DNA of 64,000 bases, taken from NCBI GenBank assembly GCA_963702575.1, contig CAVPCU010000002.1, forward strand, positions 124,001 to 188,000, read 5' to 3'. This DNA comes from VRUE01 sp963702575 (GTDB lineage: Bacteria > Actinomycetota > Thermoleophilia > Solirubrobacterales > 70-9). The position numbers and the translations under genes are program-made. Shown piece by piece: positions 17,362 through 24,446 of the stretch. Below the pieces are notes generated by a model that was given only the letters and a program-made list of their open reading frames with translations, did no database searches and had not been told where the DNA came from. How positions within the stretch are numbered: the first letter of the stretch is position 1; each line of letters starts with the position of its first letter.

Positions 17362-17787
17362 CTAGCCATCGCCGAGGATGAGAAGCCCACTCGGGTAGTC
17401 GGATGGCGGATCGCCGGAATGGACGATGTCGGCGACGATCACGCCACGCCGGTTCCTGCCTCCGGCAGCCTCGCGCTCGCTGAGCTGACCACCCGCGAGT
17501 ACGGGTGCGCCGACTTGGAGGTCCGGCAGGCTTCGCTCGGCCAGCAGCTCGGGGACTTCGACCTGGCAACTCGCCCACGTCCATAGCTGCTGCGGCCGCT
17601 CGGGATCGCGCACCGGAAACGCCATCTCGAAGAGCGCGACGATGTCTCCCTGCGGGCCGCTGGCTTGCCGCGCCTCGCCCGAGACCGCGCCCGTCACCAC
17701 GAGGTGGTTAAGACCGGGTGGGGTCGGCTCGGGGAAGGGGACTCTGCGAGCGGACCCGTTCCCCGGCCGACATCTCCACCCGCTCAT
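17362..17787 (-). CDS. SSB-like OB-fold protein
   Basis: 141 residues. LNHLVVTGAVSGEARQ, then FEMAFPVRD, TWASCQVEVPELLAE and GAPVLAGGQLSER follow the strand pattern of single-stranded-DNA-binding OB folds (start like NxVxLxGxLxxxP; end like GxxVxVxGxLxxR). It is much shorter than housekeeping SSB and lacks the acidic DDDIPF tail, so it may be a plasmid-type or regulatory OB protein. The exact start is uncertain; the first 25 residues look non-native and initiation could be nearer LNHLVV. A second OB-fold pair occurs at 51286 and 52005, linking this cluster in content to the 42-59 kb island. Confidence 0.55.
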   Translation of the reverse strand: MSGWRCRPGNGSARRVPFPEPTPPGLNHLVVTGAVSGEARQASGPQGDIVALFEMAFPVRDPERPQQLWTWASCQVEVPELLAERSLPDLQVGAPVLAGGQLSEREAAGGRNRRGVIVADIVHSGDPPSDYPSGLLILGDG

Positions 17788-17808
17788 TGCGCCCGCCCTC
17801 CTTCGGGT

Positions 17809-17902
17809 GCGAGTCCTCGGGGGCCGAGGCAGCGCGCGGGGGCTCCCAGCTCTGGAATGCCCCGCACGCTCCCTGCGAGCGCCCCGACCCCCGAGAATTC
17901 GC
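17809..17902. repeat. Nested inverted repeat at a gene junction (element J)
   Basis: Outer arms 17809-17823 and 17888-17902 match at 13 of 15 positions, one exception being a G-T wobble. Inside, GCGGGG pairs with CCCCGC. On the minus strand, the direction of the flanking genes, it contains GCGTGCGGGGC, the same core as the plus-strand elements at 42794, 44051, 49575 and 57191. It lies between the stop at 17927 and the SSB-like start at 17787. Confidence 0.65.
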
Positions 17903-17926
17903 GACTCCCGCTCCCGTGCCGGCGCT

Positions 17927-18211
17927 TCATCGCCCTTTCGCCGCCGCCAGCTCGTAGGAGCGAGGCTTCGGCTTGACCAGCCGGACCTTCTCCTGTTTCT
18001 CCAATCGGACCAGGCAGTTCGCCACCGCGCCCGAGGAACGCTCGATCGCCTTGCCGATCGCGCTAGCGGTGTGCGGTGCCTCTCCTTTGTGCCGGCGCAT
18101 GTGGCCGAGGACGAGCTTGTCCAGCTCGCCCGGACCGAGGCGGCCGTCTTTCGCTCCGGCCGGGACGGCCTTCTTCGGTTTGCCGACTCGTTTTTTCGTC
18201 TTCTCGCTCAT
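17927..18211 (-). CDS. Small winged-helix-like DNA-binding protein
   Basis: 94 residues. A Lys-rich N-terminus (SEKTKKRVGKPKKA) precedes a compact winged-helix segment: ELDKLVLGHMRRHKGE, ASAIGKAIERSSGAVANCLV, then the wing KQEKVRLVKPKPRSYEL. The start overlaps the end of the 356-residue gene by 4 bp (18208-18211), so the pair is coupled. I infer a small transcriptional regulator of this accessory cluster; no specific family is recognised. Confidence 0.65.
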   Translation of the reverse strand: MSEKTKKRVGKPKKAVPAGAKDGRLGPGELDKLVLGHMRRHKGEAPHTASAIGKAIERSSGAVANCLVRLEKQEKVRLVKPKPRSYELAAAKGR

Positions 18212-19278
18212 GCTGCTCCTCCTAGCTCGGCGTCACTTCGATCCCAGGCCGAGATCGAACGGCGCCCGGGCCTCGGCCCGGGGTTTTCGTCCACATCGGG
18301 AAACTCGTCGTCGGGCTCAGGCCACTCGGTCAGGCAGTAGGTGGCCGAGGCCAGGCGCCACGAGGCCCAGCGAATGCGCTCGTGTAGCGCGAACCATTCC
18401 TCCGCCATCACCGGGCGGTACTGGTTGATGAGGCGATCGGCCTCTTCGACGGCCTCGTTCAGCTCTTCTTTGAACCCTTCGATCCGCGTCGCCGCCCGTT
18501 CCCGGGCGTGCCGCCAGGCGCGGTGCTGAGGCGACTCCGGGAGGTCGCCGACTTCGCCCGCATCGCGCTCCTTGTCCAGGCGCTCTCGCCCCACCGAGGT
18601 CAGACTCCAAAACGGCTCGCCCCGCCGCTCGGTGGTGGTCAGTAGGCCGGCGCGCCGCAACTCTTCAAGCCGGGGCCATAGGTCCTTGTTCGTCGGCGGG
18701 CCGCCCTCGAAGCCGAGGTGTGCGGTGAGGACGGACGTTAGGACTTCCTCGTCCTGCTCGTGCCTTTCGGCGCGCTCGACCGCCGCCAGGACAAAGCCGT
18801 CCGTGACCGGGATGTACGGGCCCAGCTCGTGTTCAGGGGCGCCCGCGGAGCTGGCTACGCTTGCCCGCTGCTCGTCCTCTTCACCATCCGGCGAATCGAG
18901 GAGGTCAAGTAGCCCTTCGCAGGTATCCACCGCCGGCCGGAAGCGCTCCCAGCGCTCGGCGTCGGATTCCTCTGGCTCCAGCTCGTGTTGCTCTTCGCAC
19001 GGAGCGCGCCGGGCGTCGCGGCGCAGCCGCTTGAGAGTCTTGACAACGCGCTCGCGCGGCATGGTCAGCTCGAACGCATCGCCACTGCTCTCGACCTCCC
19101 AGCCGATGTCTTCCATGAGCCACAGGTCTTCGCCGAACTCCTCGGCAAGCTGTTTCGTGCTGACGCCCTCCTTGCGTGCCAGCTCGGGCGGGTCCTGGCC
19201 CAAGATGAACAGCCTGCGGCACATGAGCCAGTGGAGCGTGTTGCGCTCCTGCGGGCCGATCATGAGAGTGGCGGTCAC
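18208..19278 (-). CDS. Hypothetical protein with winged-helix-like C-terminal half; paralogue of its upstream neighbour
   Basis: 356 residues. Residues 8-130 (GPQERNTLHWLMCRRLFILG, then FELTMPRERVVKTLKRLRRD, ending TCEGLLDLL) are paralogous to the whole of the 133-residue protein encoded immediately upstream. Shared features include the DIGW element, FELTM and a terminal TCE. Residues about 155-235 read as a winged helix (VLTSVLTAHLGFEGGPPTNK ... LRRAGLLTTTERRGEPFW ... LTSVGRERLD), and the rest is helical (RIEGFKEELNEAVEEADRLI). It overlaps the genes on both sides by 4 bp, so the three genes form one translationally coupled unit. Function unknown; probably a regulator that gained a DNA-binding half. 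Confidence 0.65.
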   Translation of the reverse strand: MTATLMIGPQERNTLHWLMCRRLFILGQDPPELARKEGVSTKQLAEEFGEDLWLMEDIGWEVESSGDAFELTMPRERVVKTLKRLRRDARRAPCEEQHELEPEESDAERWERFRPAVDTCEGLLDLLDSPDGEEDEQRASVASSAGAPEHELGPYIPVTDGFVLAAVERAERHEQDEEVLTSVLTAHLGFEGGPPTNKDLWPRLEELRRAGLLTTTERRGEPFWSLTSVGRERLDKERDAGEVGDLPESPQHRAWRHARERAATRIEGFKEELNEAVEEADRLINQYRPVMAEEWFALHERIRWASWRLASATYCLTEWPEPDDEFPDVDENPGPRPGRRSISAWDRSDAELGGAA

Positions 19279-19676
19279 GCGCGCTCGCCCGCCTTGGGGT
19301 CGATCTCGGCCAAAACGCTCTCGCAGGTGTCATAGCCCCGCTGAAACCGCTCGTTCGTTTCGGCGTCTCCGGAGCTTTCGTCTACTCCGGCCAGAACCAT
19401 CCCGGCTTCGCCGTGCAGGCGCTGCAGCACTTCCATCAGGTCGTGCGGCTGCATCGTCAGCTCGAAGCTGTCCCGCCCTTCGTCCTCGTCCCAGCCGATG
19501 TCCTCCAGCAGCTCGAAGTCTTCGCTGAACTCCAGGCCGAGCCGGGCGGCTTTGGCGAAGTCCTTGTCGCGCTCCAGCGCGTCAAAGAGGTCGCCCACGG
19601 AGCCGAGGTGGTTGCGGACCAGCTCGTAGAGCCCGTCGCGCTGCTCGCGGTTGATGGTGATCGTGGTGGCGGGCAC
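19275..19676 (-). CDS. Small acidic protein, paralogue of the N-terminal half of the next gene
   Basis: 133 residues from a GTG at 19676, chosen because GGAGG precedes it by a few nucleotides; a longer frame to 19814 would run through an inverted repeat and looks non-coding. ITINREQRDGLYELVRNHLG, FELLEDIGWDEDEG, FELTMQPHDLMEVLQRL and YDTCESVLAEID align with residues 8-130 of the following gene. The two overlap by 4 bp. No known family recognised. The tandem arrangement suggests local duplication followed by addition of a winged-helix half to one copy. Confidence 0.6.
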   Translation of the reverse strand: MPATTITINREQRDGLYELVRNHLGSVGDLFDALERDKDFAKAARLGLEFSEDFELLEDIGWDEDEGRDSFELTMQPHDLMEVLQRLHGEAGMVLAGVDESSGDAETNERFQRGYDTCESVLAEIDPKAGERA

Positions 19677-19696
19677 GGCGCCCCTCCTATCGGTAG

Positions 19697-19780
19697 GGCA
19701 CCGAAGCCGGCCCCGATGCTGCCCCGGTGGGGGCAACGGCAGTACCGTTTCCGTTGCATCGAAGTTCCGGCTTCGGTGCC
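19697..19780. repeat. Nested inverted repeat upstream of the 19676 gene (element H)
   Basis: Perfect 14-bp arms at 19697-19710 and 19767-19780 (GGCACCGAAGCCGG and its complement). Inside are CGATGC/GCATCG and TGCCCC-loop-GGGGCA. It is 20 bp upstream of the GTG start at 19676 and so would lie in the leader or promoter of the three-gene unit. Confidence 0.7.
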
Positions 19781-19903
19781 AGGCCCCAGGGCGTTTGCGC
19801 GCCGCTGGGGCCACTTATGTCTTGGCGCTGGCGAACCTAGCTCCGCCGGCGCCGGAAAGCGAGGCGGAATAACCCGAAATCGCCGCTAATCCCCGCGCAT
19901 CGC

Positions 19904-19935
19904 CTCCATTCGAGGCACTAGTGCCTCGAATGGAG
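19904..19935. repeat. Perfect 32-bp palindrome
   Basis: The two 16-base halves, centred between 19919 and 19920, are exact reverse complements (CTCCATTCGAGGCACT and its complement) with no spacer. It lies in non-coding sequence between the accessory cluster and the tRNA-Ala gene. It could be an operator, a recombination site or the boundary of a mobile segment. Confidence 0.6.
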
Positions 19936-19969
19936 CGCGAGATCAGGCCCGGTTGGAAAAGACCTGGAA

Positions 19970-20004
19970 ATGCGGAAGCCCCTGACTTGCAGGGGCTTCC
20001 GCAT
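19970..20004 (-). terminator. Intrinsic terminator of tRNA-Ala(CGC)
   Basis: Perfect 15-bp arms (19970-19984 and 19990-20004) with a 5-base loop, starting 2 nt after the tRNA 3' end. On the minus strand they are followed by a pyrimidine-rich stretch containing TTTT. Confidence 0.85.
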
Positions 20005-20006
20005 AG

Positions 20007-20079
20007 TGGAGCTAGCCGGACTCGAACCGGCGACCTCCTGGGTGCGATCCAGGCGCTCTGCCAGCTGAGCTATAGCCCC
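20007..20079 (-). tRNA. tRNA-Ala (anticodon CGC)
   Basis: 73 nt cloverleaf on the minus strand without encoded CCA. The acceptor stem GGGGCTA/TAGCTCC carries the G3-U70 identity pair of alanine tRNAs. The anticodon arm CCTGG-ATCGCAC-CCAGG gives CGC, and the T-arm contains GGTTCGAGTCC. An intrinsic terminator follows directly. Confidence 0.95.
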
Positions 20080-20162
20080 TCGTGCGTGGCTGGGAGGATC
20101 GTCCCAGAGGCCTCGCAAGCACAAGGATAACCGCATAGTCTTTAGGTTCCCGGGGACCTCTT

Positions 20163-20999
20163 ATGGGCATTCTGGACGACGCGATCAAAGAGCATCTGGA
20201 GCTGAAGCGCCAGCACGGCGCCGGCGAGTCCGAGCTGCAGCAGCTCGAGGACGAGGTTTTCGGCGCCTCGGAGCGGCCTGGGGGCGAGGACTCCGCCTCC
20301 GAGGCGCCCACGGAGTTCATGGCGCAGCCCGACCTCGGCGAGCCGAAGGCCGAGGTTGCCGAGGCGCCGGCTGCGGAGGAGGCGCCCGGGCGGCGCCGCC
20401 CCTCGGCCGAGATCGCCGACCTGCAGGAGCCGCCAGCCCCGCCGGAGCCCGAGCCCCCCGCCGAGGAGCCCGCGCCGGCGATGGAACACGAGACCATCCC
20501 GCCCGCCGGTCCGTCGACCGAGGAGCGCGAGGCGATCGCCGAGCAGCCGACCGAGATGTTCGACGTCGAGGAGGAGCTCGCCGGCGGGGAAGCGCAGGCC
20601 CCCTCCGAGGAGGAGCTGATCGAGGAGGAGATGTCCGAGCCGCGCCTCGCTCCGGTCGACCCGCTCTCCGCCGTCGAGGAGGTTGAAGAGGCGGAGGTCG
20701 AGGACGAGGAGGCCGAGCTCGAGGACGACGACTTCTGGGACGAGAAGCGGCTCTCCGACGAGCTCGACCAGGCGCTCGAGGCGCCGGTCGAGGACGAGGA
20801 GGAGGAGCCCGAGGACGAGGAGGCGCTCTACGAGGACGCTGGGACCGAGGACGAGGAGCCGACGGCCGAAGCGCCGCCGCCCGCCCGCCACGAGGAGGAC
20901 GTGCTCGAGGAGACGCCCGACTTCCTCGAGGAGACCCCCGAGGACGACCAGCTCTGGTTCGAGCAGAAGCCCCCCAAGGACTTCGACTTCGACGACTGA
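20163..20999 (+). CDS. Highly acidic hypothetical protein
   Basis: 278 residues. The N-terminus MGILDDAIKEHLELKRQHGA is amphipathic and looks like a conserved anchor. The rest is low complexity, dominated by Glu, Ala, Pro and Asp, and ends PPKDFDFDD. A start with this sequence and an acidic tail is typical of a conserved actinobacterial hypothetical family, as I recall it. No catalytic motif or membrane segment is seen, and most of the chain is probably disordered. It lies alone between two alanine tRNA genes. The strong purine bias of GAG codons produces long antisense frames, which I treat as artefacts. Confidence 0.75.
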   Translation: MGILDDAIKEHLELKRQHGAGESELQQLEDEVFGASERPGGEDSASEAPTEFMAQPDLGEPKAEVAEAPAAEEAPGRRRPSAEIADLQEPPAPPEPEPPAEEPAPAMEHETIPPAGPSTEEREAIAEQPTEMFDVEEELAGGEAQAPSEEELIEEEMSEPRLAPVDPLSAVEEVEEAEVEDEEAELEDDDFWDEKRLSDELDQALEAPVEDEEEEPEDEEALYEDAGTEDEEPTAEAPPPARHEEDVLEETPDFLEETPEDDQLWFEQKPPKDFDFDD

Positions 21000-21045
21000 G
21001 CGGTCCCCGCCACGGCCGCCGGCCGCGCCTACACTTTCCACCAGA

Positions 21046-21118
21046 GGGGCCATAGCTCAGTTGGAAGAGCGTCGCGTTTGCAACGCGAAGGTCGCCGGTT
21101 CGAGCCCGGCTGGCTCCA
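21046..21118 (+). tRNA. tRNA-Ala (anticodon TGC)
   Basis: 73 nt cloverleaf. The acceptor GGGGCCA/TGGCTCC has the G3-U70 alanine identity pair. Anticodon arm TCGCG-TTTGCAA-CGCGA (anticodon TGC); T-arm with GGTTCGAGCCC. No encoded CCA. Confidence 0.95.
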
Positions 21119-21185
21119 TACCGATGAGTTTTGCCGGCTTCGCCGGTCTCTACCTGCAGACCAACCCACCAGCAGGAGGAATGAG

Positions 21186-21581
21186 ATGACCGAGACGACG
21201 ACCCCTACCACGATCAGCCAGGTTGCCAACGTGATGATCCCCGTCACCGACCAGGACGCGGCGATCGCGTTCTACACCGAGAAGCTCGGCTTCGAGAAGC
21301 GGACCGACATGCCCTTCGGCGACGGCAACCGCTGGGTCGAAGTCGCTCCCCCCGGGGCGGCGACGTCGATTGCGCTCGTGCAGCCGCGCGAAGGCGAATC
21401 GGCCGGGATCGAGGCCCGCACGGCCTTCGACAGCAAGGACATCGACGCCGACCACGCGGCGCTGCGCGAGCGCGGCGTCGACGTCGACGCCGAGGTGATG
21501 CGCATGGGTGGCCCGGTGCCGCCGATGTTCTTCTTCCGCGACCAGGACGGCAACCGGCTGCTGATCGTCGAGCGCAGTTGA
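21186..21581 (+). CDS. VOC-superfamily (glyoxalase/bleomycin-resistance-like) protein
   Basis: 131 residues from the ATG at 21186, with AGGAGGA 5 nt upstream. One vicinal-oxygen-chelate domain: VANVMIPVTDQDAAIAFYTE, GFEKRTDMPFGDGNRWVEV, SIALVQPRE and FFFRDQDGNRLLIVERS form the paired beta-alpha-beta-beta-beta units. The last motif ends with the usual DPDGN-like turn. The substrate cannot be predicted. The stop overlaps the TTG start of the downstream ECF sigma gene (TTGA), indicating coupling. VOC proteins commonly sit beside sigma factors of the SnoaL-tailed ECF group, so it may be part of the same stress response. Confidence 0.85.
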   Translation: MTETTTPTTISQVANVMIPVTDQDAAIAFYTEKLGFEKRTDMPFGDGNRWVEVAPPGAATSIALVQPREGESAGIEARTAFDSKDIDADHAALRERGVDVDAEVMRMGGPVPPMFFFRDQDGNRLLIVERS

Positions 21582-22669
21582 CCTCGCCGGACCTGCTCGC
21601 GGCGGCGCGGGGCGGAGACGAGGCGGCCTTCGGCCGTCTCGTCGAGCCCCACCGGCGCGAGCTGCACGCCCACTGCTACCGCATGCTCGGCTCGGTCCAC
21701 GACGCCGAGGACGCGCTGCAGGAGGCGATGCTGGGGGCCTGGCGCGGCCTCGAGCGCTTCGAGGAGCGCAGCTCGCTGCGCTCCTGGCTCTACCGGATCG
21801 CGACCAACGCCAGCCTCGACGCGATCGAGCGCCGCCCCAAGCGCGTCCTGCCGATCGAGTTCCCGCCGGCCGACCCCGCCGCCGGCCCCGGCGAGCCGCT
21901 GGTCGAGTCGGTCTGGATCGAGCCCTACCCCGACGAGGCGATGGGCGTCGAGGACGGCTTCGCCGCGCCCGAGGCCCGCTACGAACTGCGTGAGAGCGTC
22001 GAGCTCGCCTTCATCGCCGCGCTCCAGCACCTGCCCGCCAACCAGCGCGCCGTGCTGATCCTGCGCGAGGTGCTCGGCTTCTCCGCCGCCGAGGCCGCCG
22101 AGACCCTGGAGACGAGCGTCGCCTCGGTCAACAGCGCCCTGCAGCGGGCGCGCGCCGCGGTCGAGGAGCGGCTGCCGCAGCGCAGCCAGCAGGCGACCCT
22201 GCGCACGCTCGGCGACGACGCGGTGCGCGAGCTGGTCGAGAGCTACCTCGAGGCCTGGGAACGCCAGGACGTCGACGCGGTCGTCTCGATGCTCAGCGCC
22301 GACGCCGCCTTTGCGATGCCGCCGATGCGCACCTGGTTCCGCGGCCCCGAGGCGATCGGCGGCTTCCTCGCCGCCTCGCCGCTCGGCGGCGAGTGGCGCT
22401 GGCGGGCGGTGCGCGTTCGGGCCAGCGGCCAGGAGGCGCTCGCCTTCTACAGCTGGAGCCCCGCGTCGGAGACCTACGAGCGCTTCGCCCTCAACGTCCT
22501 CAGCTTCGACGGGGAGCGGCGGGTCTCGGGCGTCGACGCCTTCATCGCCCGCAGCACCGAGAACCCCGACCCGGCGGCCCTCGCCCGCCTGCCCGAGCAG
22601 CCCTTCGACCCGGCCTGGCTCGACCTCGCCTTCGAGCGCCTCGGCCTGCCCGCCGAGCTGCGCGACTGA
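21578..22669 (+). CDS. ECF sigma factor with C-terminal SnoaL-like domain (SigG/ECF56-like)
   Basis: 363 residues. Region 2 (EAAFGRLVEPHRRELHAHCY, RMLGSVHDAEDALQEAM, LRSWLYRIATNASLDAIERR), region 4 (LPANQRAVLILREVLGFSAA, then ASVNSALQRAR) and a C-terminal SnoaL/NTF2-like domain from about residue 215 (VESYLEAWERQDVDAVVSML, MPPMRTWFRGPEAIGGFL). The order matches the actinobacterial SigG-type extracytoplasmic factors, whose NTF2-like tail modulates activity in place of an anti-sigma factor. The start is TTG, overlapping the VOC stop by 4 bp. Confidence 0.9.
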   Translation: MTSPDLLAAARGGDEAAFGRLVEPHRRELHAHCYRMLGSVHDAEDALQEAMLGAWRGLERFEERSSLRSWLYRIATNASLDAIERRPKRVLPIEFPPADPAAGPGEPLVESVWIEPYPDEAMGVEDGFAAPEARYELRESVELAFIAALQHLPANQRAVLILREVLGFSAAEAAETLETSVASVNSALQRARAAVEERLPQRSQQATLRTLGDDAVRELVESYLEAWERQDVDAVVSMLSADAAFAMPPMRTWFRGPEAIGGFLAASPLGGEWRWRAVRVRASGQEALAFYSWSPASETYERFALNVLSFDGERRVSGVDAFIARSTENPDPAALARLPEQPFDPAWLDLAFERLGLPAELRD

Positions 22670-22671
22670 GC

Positions 22672-23670
22672 TCAGCCGGCGAGCGCCGGCTGCGGCAGGT
22701 GCTGGTCGGCGTGGTAGCTGCTGCGCACCAGCGGGCCGGAGGCGACCGACTCGAAGCCGAGCTCATACGCGGCCCGCTCCAGCGCCGCGAACTCGTCCGG
22801 GTGCCAGTAGCGCTCGACCGGCAGGTGGTCCTCGGTCGGGCGCAGGTACTGGCCGACGGTCAGCACCTGGACGCGGTGCTCGCGCAGGATGCCGAAGGTC
22901 TCGACCAGCTCCTCGAAGCTCTCGCCGAGCCCGACCATCAGGCCGGACTTGGTGACGACGCCGGCGCCGCCCATCTCCTTCGCCGTCCTCAGCACCCGCG
23001 CCGAGCGCAGGAACTTGGAGCCGCGGCGCGCCTTCGGGTAGAGGCGCGGCACCGTCTCGACGTTGTGGTTGAAGACGTCGGGCCGCTCGTGGATCACCTT
23101 CGCCAGCGGCATCTCCTGGCCGCGGAAGTCGGGCGTCAGCACCTCGACCTTGCAGCCCGGCGCCTGCATCCGGATCGAGCGGATCGTGCCGACGAAGGCG
23201 CCCGCGCCGTAGTCGGGCAGGTCGTCGCGGTCGACCGAGGTGACGACGGCGTGGCGCAGCCCCATCCGCTTCACCTGGTTGGCGACGCGCAGCGGCTCGA
23301 GCGGGTCGTTCCAGCTCGGCACCCCGGTCTTGACGTTGCAGAAGCCGCAGCGCCGGGTGCAGACGTCGCCGAGGATCATGAAGGTCGCCGTGCCGCGCTC
23401 CCAGCACTCGCCGACGTTGGGGCAGTTGGCCTCCTCGCAGACGGTGTGCAGGTTGTCGGCGCCGATCGACGCCTTCAGCCGGCGGTAGGTCGGCCCGCCC
23501 GGCGCCGGCACCTTCAGCCAGGGCGGCTTGCGGGCGCGGCGGAAGGGAACGGCGCCGTCGGCCTCGGCCGCGACCCCGCCCGGCTTGGCGCGCGAGCGGG
23601 TGACGTGGACGCGCTCGCCCGGCCCGGGCTCGGCCGGCCGCTCGGCGGTCTCTGCGCTGGGCTCGCTCAT
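22672..23670 (-). CDS. lipA: Lipoyl synthase
   Basis: 332 residues, radical-SAM enzyme inserting two sulfurs into protein-bound octanoyl chains. The auxiliary-cluster cysteines CEEANCPNVGEC, the radical-SAM motif CTRRCGFC and the terminal RSSYHADQ are all present. It overlaps lipB by 4 bp (23667-23670), so lipB-lipA is one unit. Its product lipoylates the pyruvate dehydrogenase E2 encoded at 28551-29882. Confidence 0.97.
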   Translation of the reverse strand: MSEPSAETAERPAEPGPGERVHVTRSRAKPGGVAAEADGAVPFRRARKPPWLKVPAPGGPTYRRLKASIGADNLHTVCEEANCPNVGECWERGTATFMILGDVCTRRCGFCNVKTGVPSWNDPLEPLRVANQVKRMGLRHAVVTSVDRDDLPDYGAGAFVGTIRSIRMQAPGCKVEVLTPDFRGQEMPLAKVIHERPDVFNHNVETVPRLYPKARRGSKFLRSARVLRTAKEMGGAGVVTKSGLMVGLGESFEELVETFGILREHRVQVLTVGQYLRPTEDHLPVERYWHPDEFAALERAAYELGFESVASGPLVRSSYHADQHLPQPALAG

Positions 23671-24401
23671 CCGACCCCGAGCCTAGCGGTGTCGAGTCCC
23701 AGCTCCGCCGCCTCGGTCTCCACCGGCTCGCGCCCGTAGGCCTCGCCGAAGCGCGCGGCGACGCTGCCGGAGAAGGCGTCGATGTCCTGCTCCCCGCCCA
23801 GCTCGCGCCCCAGCGAGGTCGGCCGCGCTCCCTCGATCCCGCACGCAACGACCCACTCGAACGGCTGCAGGTCGTTGTCGACGTTGATCGCCAGCCCGTG
23901 GGTGGTGACGCCGCGGCTGACGTGCACCCCGATCGAGCCGACCTTGCGCGCTTCCGCCGCGCCCGCCGCCGATCCCGGCGGCTCGCCGCGGGTCCAGACC
24001 CCGGTCAGGCCCTCGATCGTCCCCGCCTCGACCCCGTGGTCGGCCAGCGCCGCGATCGCCACCCGCTCCAGCCGCCGCACGTACTCCTGGACGTCGTCGC
24101 CGTAGGGCTTCAGCGAGACGATCGGGTAGGCGACGAGCTGGCCGGGGCCGTGGTAGGTGACGCGGCCGCCGCGGTCGGTGTCGAACACCTCGATCCCCTG
24201 CGCCTCGTACCACTCCACGCCCATCGGCAGCTCCTCGGCGCCGGAGCGCCGCCCCCGCGTGTAGACGGGCGGATGCTGGAGCAGCCAGAGCAGGTCGGGG
24301 ATCTCGCCCGCCTGCCGCGCTGACTCCAGCCGGCGTTGCGCCGCCAACGCCTCCGCGTAGGGGACGAGGCCGCTGCGCACGACTAGGACTTCCGGGCTCA
24401 C
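23667..24401 (-). CDS. lipB: Octanoyltransferase
   Basis: 244 residues from a GTG at 24401. The frame continues upstream to 24629, but that stretch overlaps the divergent membrane-protein gene and has no family character. LipB motifs: GGRVTYHGPGQLVAYPI (substrate pocket), RKVGSIGVHVSRGVTTHG with the catalytic Lys, and ACGIEG with the catalytic Cys. It transfers octanoyl groups from acyl carrier protein to lipoyl domains, the step before LipA. Confidence 0.95.
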   Translation of the reverse strand: MSPEVLVVRSGLVPYAEALAAQRRLESARQAGEIPDLLWLLQHPPVYTRGRRSGAEELPMGVEWYEAQGIEVFDTDRGGRVTYHGPGQLVAYPIVSLKPYGDDVQEYVRRLERVAIAALADHGVEAGTIEGLTGVWTRGEPPGSAAGAAEARKVGSIGVHVSRGVTTHGLAINVDNDLQPFEWVVACGIEGARPTSLGRELGGEQDIDAFSGSVAARFGEAYGREPVETEAAELGLDTARLGVG

Positions 24402-24446
24402 CGTAGAAATCGTTGCACGGCGCCGCTCTATCCTTGGCGCCCCGCC

